Shown piece by piece: positions 43,281 to 52,101 of a stretch of 64,000 nt of DNA (the stretch's first letter is position 1; the number at the start of each line of letters is the position of its first letter). The notes beneath the pieces were generated by a model, which had not been told where the DNA came from, ran no database searches, and saw only the letters and a program-made list of their open reading frames with translations. The stretch is from positions 1 to 64,000 of the forward strand of contig NZ_NNRJ01000049.1 in assembly GCF_002252445.1 (NCBI RefSeq). The letters run 5' to 3'. The position numbers and the translations under genes were made by a program. This DNA comes from Brucella thiophenivorans (lineage in GTDB: Bacteria > Pseudomonadota > Alphaproteobacteria > Rhizobiales > Rhizobiaceae).

Positions 43281-45076
43281 AGGGCGACCTCCGTCTGTTT
43301 TTGGCTGAACAGCTTTGCCACACGTTCATAAAAGTCCTTGCCGTGGCCAAGTTCGGGTACACAGGCAATCAGCCGCTTGGTATAGCTGTGTTGCGGATTG
43401 GCAAGCACCTCTCGGGCTGCTCCTGTTTCGACGATCACTCCGTCTTTCATGACGGCAACGCGATCACAGATTTCAGACACCACGCCAAAATCATGGGTGA
43501 TGAACAAAAGGGCCATGCCGCGTTCGCGTTGGAGATCGCGTAACAGCTCAAGAATGCGCGCCTGCACCGTCACATCAAGTGCAGTGGTCGGCTCATCGGC
43601 GATGATGATATCGGGATCATTTGCCAGAGCCATGGCAATGCCGACACGCTGACGTTGGCCACCTGAAAGCTGGTGAGGATAGTGATCTGCACGTTCTTTT
43701 GCGTCCGGAATACCAACCTTTTCCAACAAAGCGATGGCTTCTGCCCGGCGTTCGGATTTGCTGATCGATTTATGCGCTGCAATTGCTTCCTCCACTTGTT
43801 TGCCGATTGAATACATCGGATGAAGCGTTGTCAGCGGGTCTTGAAACACATAAGCAACCTTGCTGCCGCGAATAGCGGTCAGTTCGGTTTCCGTCATGTC
43901 GAGTACATCTTGGCCGTCAAGATAGATCGCACCATTGCGGATCAATCCGGGCGGTGAAGCGACCAACCCCATGATGGAAAGTGCGGTCACGCTTTTACCG
44001 GAGCCGCTTTCTCCGATAAGGCCAACACATTCGCCACGATTAAGATGCAGCGAAATAGTGTTGACCGCAGGCGTGTAGCTGCCATTGCTGACGAAGCCCG
44101 TTTCGAGCTCCTCAATGGACAATGCTGCGTCAAGCATCTCGGTTCTAGGCACAGTTCTGTTTTTGGCGATTGCCGTTCTTGAGCTAGGTCTAGCCAGAGC
44201 CCCAGAGCGCAATCGCGGGTCAAGCACATCGCGGATGCCATCGCCCAGCACATTGAGGCTGATGACGATCAAAAAGATCATGACGCCCGGCACGATGGAA
44301 ACATGCGGTGCGGTGAACATCTGCGCGCGGCCTTCACCAAGCATAGAGCCGAGATCGGCTTGCGGTGGTTGTGCACCAAGGCCCAGAAAGCTTAAGCCCG
44401 CCGTTTCAAGGATCATCCAGCCTGCAGTGGTCGACATGGTGATGACAATCACCGGCAATACGTTCGGCAGCACTTCGGTGAGCAGGATCGAAATGTGCCC
44501 TTTGCCAGAAAGTCGGGCGGCGTCGACAAATTCGCGATGGGCAAGGCCAAGCGTTGTGCCGCGCACATTACGCGCAAAGAACGGGATATTGACCACGGCG
44601 ATTGCATAAAGCGCATTCATCAAGCCCGGTCCGAGCGCTGCGACGATTGCTAATGCCAGCAGGATATAGGGAAAGGCCATCAGCATATCGATGCCGCGCA
44701 TCATAAGGTTGTCTGTGCGCCCGCCTGCATAGCCAGCGACGATGCCGATGGCTGAACCGATCACCGCGGCAATCAATGTGGCCGCAAAGCCGACCGCAAC
44801 TGAGACGCGTGAGCCCCAGAGAAGGCGGCTTAGAATATCGCGCCCCAGCTGGTCCGTGCCCAGCAGATGACCGGCAGTGAAAAGCGGTTGCAGCCTGTTT
44901 GCAGGTGCTGTCACATTCGGGTTTGGCAATGGCAGTATCGGCACAATCAATATCAGCACGCAGATCAGTGCGAGCAGAAAAAAGCCAAAGGCTGCAAGGC
45001 GGTTGCTCATCAGCAGACGCCATGACGACAGGCGCGCAGGCGTTGCAGACGTGCAGGTTTCCGAAAGGGCGCTCAT
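43277..45076 (-). CDS. Peptide ABC transporter fusion: DppC-like permease + DppD-like ATPase
   Basis: A 599-residue fusion. Residues ~1-290 are a DppC-type permease with the GTDQLGRDILSRLLWGSRVS block, about six membrane segments and the coupling loop FVDAARLSGKGHISILLTEVLPN. After a short linker rich in Ser, Arg and Thr, residues ~320-599 form a DppD-type ATPase with GESGSGKSVTAL, YVFQDPLTTLHP, LSGGQRQRVGIAMAL, IIIADEPTTALDV and FITHD. Such C-D fusions occur in some alphaproteobacterial peptide importers. The Cys/Ser-rich start MSALSETCTSATPARL overlaps the DppB gene by 4 bases. Confidence 0.92.
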   Translation of the reverse strand: MSALSETCTSATPARLSSWRLLMSNRLAAFGFFLLALICVLILIVPILPLPNPNVTAPANRLQPLFTAGHLLGTDQLGRDILSRLLWGSRVSVAVGFAATLIAAVIGSAIGIVAGYAGGRTDNLMMRGIDMLMAFPYILLALAIVAALGPGLMNALYAIAVVNIPFFARNVRGTTLGLAHREFVDAARLSGKGHISILLTEVLPNVLPVIVITMSTTAGWMILETAGLSFLGLGAQPPQADLGSMLGEGRAQMFTAPHVSIVPGVMIFLIVISLNVLGDGIRDVLDPRLRSGALARPSSRTAIAKNRTVPRTEMLDAALSIEELETGFVSNGSYTPAVNTISLHLNRGECVGLIGESGSGKSVTALSIMGLVASPPGLIRNGAIYLDGQDVLDMTETELTAIRGSKVAYVFQDPLTTLHPMYSIGKQVEEAIAAHKSISKSERRAEAIALLEKVGIPDAKERADHYPHQLSGGQRQRVGIAMALANDPDIIIADEPTTALDVTVQARILELLRDLQRERGMALLFITHDFGVVSEICDRVAVMKDGVIVETGAAREVLANPQHSYTKRLIACVPELGHGKDFYERVAKLFSQKQTEVAL

Positions 45077-46020
45077 GTGCGTACCCTCGGATCAAGCATG
45101 GTTTGAAGAACATCGGCGAGCAGATTAAACAGCACATAGCTGGCTGCCACGATCAGCACGCCGCCCTGTACAAGCAGGATGTCGCGGGTGGAAATAGCCT
45201 TCACCAGCATGGCACCGATGCCCGGCCACTGAAAAACGGTTTCGATGTAAACTGCGCCGCCCAGCACAAAACCTGCCTGAATGCCGATAACGGGAATGAC
45301 ACTGACAAGCGCTGCGCGAAAGGCGTGGCCGTAAATCACACGACGCTCACTCAGCCCTTTGGCGCGTGCGGTGCGGATATAATCCTGCCGCAGAACTTCG
45401 AGCATTGCGCCACGCGTTAATCGTGCGATGACACCGGCTGCAACCACGGCAAGAGTGGAAGCAGGTAGGATCAGATGCCAGATCAGGTCCTTAAGATCAC
45501 CGCCGCCATAGACCGCATACATGCCTGATGCCGGAAGAATGCGCCAATGCACCGCGAAGAGATAAATGAGCAGAAGGCCAAGCCAGAAAGACGGGATCGA
45601 AATACCAGCCAGCACGATGAAGGTGATGGTGCGATCAGCCCATCCGAACTGACGAACCGCCGATACGATGCCCGCCAAAAGCCCGAAGATAGAGCAGAGC
45701 ACGAGCGCAACGCCCGCCAGAATAAGCGTTGCCTGAAAGCGTTCCAGCACCTCATCGAGAACAGGACGATTGAGCACGAAGGAGCGACCGAAATCACCCT
45801 GCAACAGATTGCCGATCCAGATAAAATATTGCTGGATGAGCGGCTTGTCGAGACCGAGATCGCGATTGATACGTTCGACATTTTCCGGCGTGGCATAAGA
45901 GCCAAGAAGCGCGGTCGCCGTATCGCCGGGAATTGAGGCCATCACCAGAAAGACGATGACAGACAGCCCGAAAAGCACGGGAACGACTGCGATGAGCCGT
46001 TTGAAGATATAGGCTGGCAT
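45073..46020 (-). CDS. Peptide ABC transporter permease (DppB-like)
   Basis: A 315-residue inner-membrane permease: MPAYIFKRLIAVVPVLFGLSVIVF, the FLVMASIPGD block, about six membrane segments and the conserved loop YIRTARAKGLSERRVIYGHAFR. It is preceded by the binding-protein gene at a 77-base gap and translationally coupled to the fusion gene. Confidence 0.93.
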   Translation of the reverse strand: MPAYIFKRLIAVVPVLFGLSVIVFLVMASIPGDTATALLGSYATPENVERINRDLGLDKPLIQQYFIWIGNLLQGDFGRSFVLNRPVLDEVLERFQATLILAGVALVLCSIFGLLAGIVSAVRQFGWADRTITFIVLAGISIPSFWLGLLLIYLFAVHWRILPASGMYAVYGGGDLKDLIWHLILPASTLAVVAAGVIARLTRGAMLEVLRQDYIRTARAKGLSERRVIYGHAFRAALVSVIPVIGIQAGFVLGGAVYIETVFQWPGIGAMLVKAISTRDILLVQGGVLIVAASYVLFNLLADVLQTMLDPRVRT

Positions 46021-46097
46021 TGGCCCTCCTTCGCTTCATTTTTCATGAAATGCGTTAGCAGAATTGCGCCAGCAGCCTAAACTTCTGGCGCAAAGCT

Positions 46098-47660
46098 TTA
46101 TTGTTTGGTCACATCTTTGAGATGCAGCAGGAATGACGGCTGAAGCTTGAAATTCTGCACGGCTGCGGTTGTGACCGCGTTCTGTTTCCAATTGGCAACA
46201 AAGAGCCATGGTGCATCGTCGTGAACAATCGACTGAATTTCACCGTAAAGCTTGCCACGTTCCGCCTGATCCGTTGATTGACGTGCCTTGGTCAGCAATT
46301 CATCGACTTTTGGATTGGAATAATAGCCGGAATTAAAGCCGCCTTTGTCAGGCAGTGCTTCGGTGCGCAAGGTGAGAAAGGGAACCGTGTCTGGGTCGTT
46401 GGTCATCCACGCCATTTCGGCCATATCCGCCTTGCCATCGAGACCTGAATTCACGCGGCCAAGGAATGTGTTCCACTCATAGGTTTCAATCTTCACCTTG
46501 AAACCGACAGCCTCTAGATCTGCCTGAATGGCGGCACCCATATTGATTGGGTCAAGCATCCCCGAACCGCCTTCTGTGACATAGAAAGTAAGTTCCGGGT
46601 TGGTGGCACCTGCTTCCTGCAACAGCGCTTTGGCCTTTTCAGGATCGTATGGATAAGGCTCGGTTTTATCATCCACCCAGTTGAAAGCAGGTGGCACGGG
46701 ACCAGCCGCTACAGTGGCAGAACCTTGCAGGACATTATCAACCAAGCCCTGTTTGTTGACTGCGTAATTTGCAGCCTGACGCACTTTCTTATCGGCAAAC
46801 GGTCCGCTTTTCGTGTTGAGAATACTAAACCAGACATGCGGCCCCGCCTGTTCAGCGACTGCAAAATTTGCATCCTGTTTGAAGGTCGCAAGATTATCCG
46901 GCGGCACCTCGACCATAATGTCGATGCCGCCTGCCATCATTTCAGCAACGCGGGTATTTGCGTCGGTGATCGGGCGGAAGACAATAGCGTTGAGTGTTGG
47001 TGCCGTGTCCCAATAATCGGGATTGCGCTCGACGACCACTCGCTGACCAGACTGCCATTCGGCAAATTTGAATGGGCCGGTGCCCGACGGATGGCGGCTA
47101 AATTCAGTGCCATATTGTTCGACGGCGGCTGGTGAAACGATAAGGCCGGTCGGGTAGGCGAGGTTAGACAGGAAGGGCGCAAAGGGTTCTTTCAGTTTGA
47201 ATTCGACCGTTTGTGCGTCAATCGCGTTGACGCTTACGACAGATTCGAAATTGAAAGATAAGGGGAACGGGCCGGTATTGTAGAACGGATGATCCTTGTT
47301 CAGCATTCGCTCGAAGTTGAATTTGACCGCTTCCGCGTTGAAATCTGAACCGTCATGGAACTTCACGCCCTGTCTTAGCTTGAATGTATAGGTCTTTCCA
47401 TCGTCTGAAATGGCCCAGCTTTCAGCAAGCGCCGGTTCGATTTCAAGTGTGCCATCCTTATAGCGGACCAGACCGTCATAGACGTTTACAAGGATGCGAA
47501 AATCATTGGTTGCTGTGACCGTATGCGGGTCAAGCGATTGCGGTTCTGCAATCTGCCCGACGATCAGAACATCGGGCGGTGTCTGTGCGCCAGCGTGAAA
47601 TGTCGCTGACCCAAGAACCAGAGTGGCCGCGGTTAAAACGGCGCGAAATAACCTCTTCAT
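46098..47660 (-). CDS. Peptide ABC transporter substrate-binding protein (DppA-like, SBP family 5)
   Basis: A 520-residue periplasmic receptor for peptides or related compounds. Signal peptide MKRLFRAVLTAATLVLGSAT with cleavage near HAGA; SBP_bac_5 core includes AEPQSLDPHTVTATNDFRIL, ALAESWAISDDGKTYTFKLR, QGVKFHDGSDFNAEAVKFNF and RHPSGTGPFKF. ATG 47660 has AAAGGAA at a 6-base spacing, better than the in-frame start at 47684. Within a NAGGN locus, a dipeptide-like osmolyte is the natural candidate ligand, though glutathione- or dipeptide-type ligands are equally allowed by the family. Confidence 0.92.
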   Translation of the reverse strand: MKRLFRAVLTAATLVLGSATFHAGAQTPPDVLIVGQIAEPQSLDPHTVTATNDFRILVNVYDGLVRYKDGTLEIEPALAESWAISDDGKTYTFKLRQGVKFHDGSDFNAEAVKFNFERMLNKDHPFYNTGPFPLSFNFESVVSVNAIDAQTVEFKLKEPFAPFLSNLAYPTGLIVSPAAVEQYGTEFSRHPSGTGPFKFAEWQSGQRVVVERNPDYWDTAPTLNAIVFRPITDANTRVAEMMAGGIDIMVEVPPDNLATFKQDANFAVAEQAGPHVWFSILNTKSGPFADKKVRQAANYAVNKQGLVDNVLQGSATVAAGPVPPAFNWVDDKTEPYPYDPEKAKALLQEAGATNPELTFYVTEGGSGMLDPINMGAAIQADLEAVGFKVKIETYEWNTFLGRVNSGLDGKADMAEMAWMTNDPDTVPFLTLRTEALPDKGGFNSGYYSNPKVDELLTKARQSTDQAERGKLYGEIQSIVHDDAPWLFVANWKQNAVTTAAVQNFKLQPSFLLHLKDVTKQ

Positions 47661-47692
47661 CAGCGGTTCCTTTCGTTTGGCCATGTTTGCCT

Positions 47693-47713
47693 ATTAGTCT
47701 GTCAGAGACTAAT
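47693..47713. promoter_or_regulatory. Perfect 21-bp dyad upstream of the peptide importer
   Basis: ATTAGTCT and AGACTAAT are perfect 8-base arms with a 5-base centre (GTCAG), 33 bases upstream of the binding-protein start. The length and the inner TnGTCTnnnnnAGACnA form suit a GntR/FadR-type operator. The linked GntR gene at 41703 is the likely binder. Confidence 0.65.
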
Positions 47714-47908
47714 TTATAGGGAGGAAACGACTTATATCAACAAATTATCATAATTAATTTGCGTGCTTATGGAATGTTTGAATGAGATCGGCGCTCTCAT
47801 CATTTGCTTTAACGCGCATCTATTCCGAGAACCATTTTACACTTTTGGGGACATGCGCATGGAAAAGGCGGGATGAACCCGCCGTCAAAATCTTTGTGCT
47901 ATTTTCCG

Positions 47909-49066
47909 CTATTCTGCTGGGGTGTCTTCCGGCTTTAGATCCTGTTCAGCGGTGGTCGACGTCTGATGTGTAAAGCCTTTGAGACCCTTCGTGGTTTCCT
48001 CGGCATCGCGCTTTATCTCAACCGCGCTCATTGCATAGTGTACGGTGAGTTTTGCAATTGATGTCAGTGCGCTCAAGTGAATACGCTCATAGCCATGCGA
48101 GGCATCGACGCCAAATGTCAGCAGAGCCGTGCGAACGTCGTGTCCGGCCTCTACCGCTGACGCGGCATCGGAGCGATAATAGCGAAAGACATCTTTCTGC
48201 ACCGGAATATCGTGTTCGCCACAAAGCTCGTAAAGCTTCTTCGTCAGGTGATAATCGAAGGGACCGGTCTGATCCGCCATGGCGAGTGTTACGCCAAACT
48301 CGGACGAATTCTGGCCAGGTGCTGTGGTACCGTTATCAATTGCCACAAGCGATGCAATTTCAGGCACAACGGCAGCGGAAGCGCCCACACCTACTTCCTC
48401 TGCAATTGTGAATAGCCAATAAGTATCAACTGGTGTTTCGATCTCCAAACGTTGCATGGCTTCTAGCGATGCCAGCATGATGGCAACGCCCGCTTTGTCA
48501 TCAAGATGCCGGGACACAATGAAGCCGTTGTCGATGAACTCCGGCATAGGATCGACGGCAACAATATCGCCAACATCAATGCCGAGTTCTATCAAGTCTT
48601 CCTTGTTGCGGGCAAGCGCATCGACGCGCAACTCGATATAGGTCCAGCCAACGGGAAGCGTATCCACTTCTTCGTTGAAAGTGTGGCCAGAGGCTTTCAG
48701 CGGCAGGATCGATCCGCGATAGGTGCCCTTTGACGAGAAGATCGAAACGCGCGCACCTTCTGCAAACCGCGCCGACCAGTTACCGATTGAAACAAGCTCA
48801 AGCCGTCCGTTGGATTTAAGATATTTGACCTGTGCACCAAGCGTATCAACGTGGGAGACGATGCCACGTGCAGGTTTTCGAGAGTTGCCTTTGCGGCGTG
48901 CGCGGATCGCCCCGCGCCGCGTAAGGATGACTTCGAGGCCAAGACGCTCCAGTTCGCGTGCAACGAAATGCACTGCTTCGTCTGTGAAGCCTGTTGGGCT
49001 TGGAATTGCCAGCAGTGCCGACAGTTTTTCAAGGAGGTAATTGTGATCAATCGCGATTTGGGTCAT
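47909..49066 (-). CDS. M42-family peptidase, osmoprotectant NAGGN system type
   Basis: A 385-residue cocatalytic zinc aminopeptidase. Motifs in order: IPSPTGFTDEA near the N-terminus, VSHVDTLG (HxD), SRHLDDKAGVAIML (bridging Asp), FTIAEEVGVGAS (Glu-Glu with catalytic base) and ASHGYERIHLSAL (last His ligand). The family has members fixed in asnO-ngg loci of proteobacteria, where it probably cleaves NAGGN or its dipeptide. ATG 49066 begins the conserved IDHNYLLEKL segment; a reading from 49102 starts with TTG. It is separated by about 250 bases from the importer, on the same strand. Confidence 0.85.
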   Translation of the reverse strand: MTQIAIDHNYLLEKLSALLAIPSPTGFTDEAVHFVARELERLGLEVILTRRGAIRARRKGNSRKPARGIVSHVDTLGAQVKYLKSNGRLELVSIGNWSARFAEGARVSIFSSKGTYRGSILPLKASGHTFNEEVDTLPVGWTYIELRVDALARNKEDLIELGIDVGDIVAVDPMPEFIDNGFIVSRHLDDKAGVAIMLASLEAMQRLEIETPVDTYWLFTIAEEVGVGASAAVVPEIASLVAIDNGTTAPGQNSSEFGVTLAMADQTGPFDYHLTKKLYELCGEHDIPVQKDVFRYYRSDAASAVEAGHDVRTALLTFGVDASHGYERIHLSALTSIAKLTVHYAMSAVEIKRDAEETTKGLKGFTHQTSTTAEQDLKPEDTPAE

Positions 49067-49400
49067 GCGGCGATAATTTATGGGTAAGTTCTTCAACGTC
49101 AACTGTTGAAGATAATTTAAATATTTTTGAACGTAATGTCATTTTTATCGAAATTTCATTTGATTGATCTGATACAAACAATTCTAATTAATAACAAGTA
49201 GAGAGGTATTATCTCTTGTAGCGCGCAAATCGAGAATGGCAAATTTTATGCGAACATTATAATTTCGGCAAAACAAAATGATATTGTTGTTGGTTCGTTT
49301 TTCAAAATCTGATAATTCTTGGAGAAGTTAATGTTTTTAATATTGAGGCTAACATTTTGGGTCGCATAGAGTTTCACATTGTATTCGGAGAGTAATTTTT
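49067..49400. other. Divergent intergenic region, AT-rich
   Basis: About 330 AT-rich bases between the M42 peptidase and the EAL-domain gene, holding both promoters. An imperfect dyad, ACAAGTAGAGAGG...TATCTCTTGT at about 49194-49219, may be regulatory. No gene seen. Confidence 0.4.
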
Positions 49401-50957
49401 ATGCTTGGAATCCGTAATGGCAATGATAGGATATTTATTGCGCTGGCATCCATTATAGGAATCATAATAACTCTTACTCTTGGTCAACTTGAGCTCGTTC
49501 GACTTTCTTACGTCAGACTCAATGATTATCGTGATAATTTGCTCTCTCATGCAGTTGATGTTGCCAATGACAGCAAGAATACACTTGCTGTAGTTAACGG
49601 CAGTGATAGACAACCCTGTTCCGATGAGGATTTGACGGAAGTCCGTCGACTTGCTTTTAAATCGGCGTTTCTGGGCGATGTTGGTCGCGTGGAAAACGAT
49701 AGGATCATCTGTACGGCGCTTTGGGGGCGGCTTTCGCCTTCGCAAATTTTACCGCAAAGCAACCGGGTGGTGGATGGCGGGCATCGTTTGTGGGCTAATG
49801 CGTCAAATGTGGGCAAACTTTCCGATAATGTGGACATGGTGGGCAAGGGAAGAGCTATTGTCTTTACATCACCGGTTGCCTTTACTTTGCAGGAGCGCAC
49901 GGAGGAAAACTTAAGCGCCTATATAATCAGCCATGACAGCCGCTATATTTATCGTTCATTTGGTGATGTTCGAAATCTGGAAACCACTAAACCGCATAAG
50001 CTGGCCTGGTATGATCTAAGGTCGCGCCGTCTGGTTTCGAAATGTGCTGACGATGTTGATATTTGTGTGATTGCGAGCCTGACCGGCGTCAGTATGTTGC
50101 AACAGTCGATTGGGGTCTTGCTGGCAATTGGGGCTTTTGGAGCAATGGCTGGTGGCGGTGTGGGGCTGGCTGCAGTTCGCTGGCGGCGAGGGCATTCGTC
50201 ACTACCCCAACAAATAAGACGCTCTATTGCGCTTGAGCGCTTTAACGTCGTGTATCAACCGCTTGTACGCCTGCATGATGAAGAAGTTATTGGCGTAGAG
50301 GTTCTTGCGCGTCTGTACGATGATCTCGACAATCCCATTGCCGCGGATGTGTTCATCCCCATCGCTGAGAAACTTGGTATCATCGGCAATGTAACCCGTC
50401 TTGTCATTCGCAACGCGCTGGATGAAATGCAGCCTTTTCTTAAAAAAAATTCAAATTTTTATCTGAGTATAAATGTTTCTGCAGAAGATGTGCTTGATAC
50501 GAAATTGCGTGCTTTTCTTGAAAATGAGGTGATGCGCCATGGCCTGTCGGCAAGCCAGGTCATACTGGAAGTTACTGAACGCTCGACCGCTCATCATGGC
50601 GATCTCATCGAAGGGATGAAGTCGTTTCGGAAAAGTGGTTACGAGTTTTTTATTGATGATTTTGGAACGGGCTATTCCAATCTTTCCTATCTGGCAAAGT
50701 TGCCAATCAACGGAATTAAAATCGACAGAATGTTCACGCAAGCTATCGGAACCGAAGCAGTGAGCGCAGAAATCGTCGAGAATATTTGCAGTATTGCTCG
50801 TCGGTTGGACCTTAAGCTGGTTGTCGAGGGGATCGAAAAGCCTGATCAGGCAGCTTATGTGATGAAGCTGCACCCGGATGCCGTGGGACAGGGCTGGTTA
50901 TTTGGACGGCCAGTGCCGATAGCTGATTTAGATTTAGAAACTAACAAAACAACTTAG
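49401..50957 (+). CDS. CSS-motif EAL-domain cyclic-di-GMP phosphodiesterase
   Basis: A 518-residue inner-membrane protein. TM1 at about residues 11-28, a periplasmic CSS-type sensor (~30-230) with conserved cysteines, including QPCSDEDL and IICTALWG, TM2 at about 236-258, and a cytoplasmic EAL domain (265-510). EAL motifs: GVEVLARL (EVL rather than EAL, as in other CSS-EAL proteins), FYLSINVSAEDV with the metal-type Asn, LEVTERS, FIDDFGTGYSNLSYL and VVEGIEKPDQ. In CSS-EAL proteins of enterobacteria the periplasmic disulfide state controls hydrolysis of c-di-GMP. No GGDEF domain. GGAGAG precedes the ATG. Confidence 0.88.
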   Translation: MLGIRNGNDRIFIALASIIGIIITLTLGQLELVRLSYVRLNDYRDNLLSHAVDVANDSKNTLAVVNGSDRQPCSDEDLTEVRRLAFKSAFLGDVGRVENDRIICTALWGRLSPSQILPQSNRVVDGGHRLWANASNVGKLSDNVDMVGKGRAIVFTSPVAFTLQERTEENLSAYIISHDSRYIYRSFGDVRNLETTKPHKLAWYDLRSRRLVSKCADDVDICVIASLTGVSMLQQSIGVLLAIGAFGAMAGGGVGLAAVRWRRGHSSLPQQIRRSIALERFNVVYQPLVRLHDEEVIGVEVLARLYDDLDNPIAADVFIPIAEKLGIIGNVTRLVIRNALDEMQPFLKKNSNFYLSINVSAEDVLDTKLRAFLENEVMRHGLSASQVILEVTERSTAHHGDLIEGMKSFRKSGYEFFIDDFGTGYSNLSYLAKLPINGIKIDRMFTQAIGTEAVSAEIVENICSIARRLDLKLVVEGIEKPDQAAYVMKLHPDAVGQGWLFGRPVPIADLDLETNKTT

Positions 50958-50970
50958 TTTCACTCAGACC

Positions 50971-51070
50971 CTAGAGCATTTCCCGCAAAAGTGCATAGCG
51001 GTTTTGGGATAAAGACATGCGCTAGATAGATTGGTTTCTGCGATTCCCGTTAAACAGGATATGCTCTAAA
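50971..51070 (-). repeat. RIME-like intergenic repeat (R3)
   Basis: CTAGAGCATTTCCCGCAAAA...GCGGTTTTGGGAT...GCGATTCCCGTTAAACAGGA...TGCTCTAA. In the same orientation as R2, sharing the AAAAGTGC-n-AGCGGTTTT and GATTCCCGTTAAACAGGA-type blocks. It stands directly after the EAL gene. Confidence 0.65.
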
Positions 51071-51142
51071 TTATTGGATGCGAAATTTTATGAAAAGATA
51101 TTTTTAGCCTTGGCAGTGCACAAATTAGTGGTCACAACCGTC

Positions 51143-51414
51143 TAGGCCGTGTGGACGATTATGTTTTGGAGCGTGGTATGGATGAAAATAGCACAGGTTT
51201 AGGAGCAAAGCCGAAGGTGGAGTAGTTCTCCATCAAGGTTTTGCGACGCAAAGCTGGGTTATTTTCACCATATCCCTGCGGGACGTGGCGGATTTTCTCT
51301 CTGAATGCGTCGAACAACCCTTGTGGAGAGCCAACTCCATGGCGGTCTGTTCTCCTGTTCAGAAACAAAATACGTCTTACGCCACGCCCGAAAAATAATC
51401 GTCCACACGGCCTA
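51143..51414. mobile_element. MITE-like element with 20-bp terminal inverted repeats
   Basis: TAGGCCGTGTGGACGATTAT at 51143-51162 is repeated perfectly inverted at 51395-51414, and similarity continues inwards (TTTnGGnGCGTGG). The ends begin and finish with TA, which would suit a TA target duplication as made by IS630 or IS427-group IS5 elements. The 272-bp interior encodes no recognisable transposase, so it appears to be a non-autonomous derivative. Confidence 0.7.
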
Positions 51415-51481
51415 ATTATTAGAGAGCTGATTTCAGGATCCTATCGACTGGAATATTCGCGCGCTAACTGGGACAAACGAC

Positions 51482-52099
51482 ATGACTGACGCTGCCATTT
51501 TTGAAAAGCCCGTTATACTTTTCCGCTCAAAGAGGCTGAAAGCGCGAACAACGGGCACGCATGAACGTCTGGATCAGAGCATCATGGCCTGTGATCCGTT
51601 TGCTAGCCGCGAGCGCTATGCGATGTTTGTAAAAGTGCAGTATCAGTTTCATCGCGATATTGATGTGCTTTATGATGACCCAGCTCTTGATGCGTTGCTT
51701 CCCGATCTGAAAGGGCGCCGTCGCTTTGGAGAGGTCGGTCAGGATTTGATTGATCTTAGCTTTGATCTGCCTGCAGCTGACGCAGCCCCAGCTTTTGCAG
51801 CAGATACACAGGTTGATTTGCCGACAGCGCTTGGCTGGCTCTATGTCGCAGAAGGCTCCAATCTCGGAGCGGCTTTTTTGCTAAAAGAGGCTTTGAAGCT
51901 GGGTCTGTCTGAAGAGCTGGGCGCTCGTCATCTGGCAGGCGCTCCTGAAGGGCGTGGCCTTCATTGGCGCACCTTTACCGTAGCGCTTGATGAAATCGAA
52001 CTCACAGATTCAGAAGAAGAACGTGTTGTGGCCGGTGCAGAAGCCGCCTTTCGTCGCGTTCATGGGCTTGTTCGCGAGATTTTCCATTCTTCGATTTGA
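51482..52099 (+). CDS. Biliverdin-producing heme oxygenase (HemO/BphO-like)
   Basis: A 205-residue alpha-helical heme oxygenase that opens heme to biliverdin, CO and iron. The proximal heme ligand lies in TGTHERLDQSIM (His about residue 28) and the distal-helix signature is GWLYVAEGSNLGAAFLLKEA (about 120-139). Full length for the bacterial HemO group. It could release iron from heme taken up by the cell (as BhuO in Brucella) or supply biliverdin for a phytochrome, but no phytochrome gene is linked. It is convergent with a Crp/Fnr-type regulator only 2 bases away. Confidence 0.85.
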   Translation: MTDAAIFEKPVILFRSKRLKARTTGTHERLDQSIMACDPFASRERYAMFVKVQYQFHRDIDVLYDDPALDALLPDLKGRRRFGEVGQDLIDLSFDLPAADAAPAFAADTQVDLPTALGWLYVAEGSNLGAAFLLKEALKLGLSEELGARHLAGAPEGRGLHWRTFTVALDEIELTDSEEERVVAGAEAAFRRVHGLVREIFHSSI

Positions 52100-52101
52100 A
52101 T

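Larger units (their letters stand above)
50958..51481. other. Intergenic region made of a RIME-like repeat and a MITE-like element
   Basis: No credible gene lies in these 524 bases. The left part is repeat R3 and the centre is a 272-bp element with perfect 20-bp terminal inverted repeats. Short readings on both strands inside the element (for example 51159-51368 minus) lack recognisable domains. The rightmost ~65 bases hold the heme oxygenase promoter. Confidence 0.55.

Noticed and set aside
44568-45137. 189-codon reading antisense-frame within the permease genes
   Set aside because: Out-of-frame shadow crossing two real permease genes.
51159-51368. 69-codon minus-strand reading inside the MITE-like element
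   Set aside because: No transposase motif and no ribosome site; treated as part of the non-coding element.
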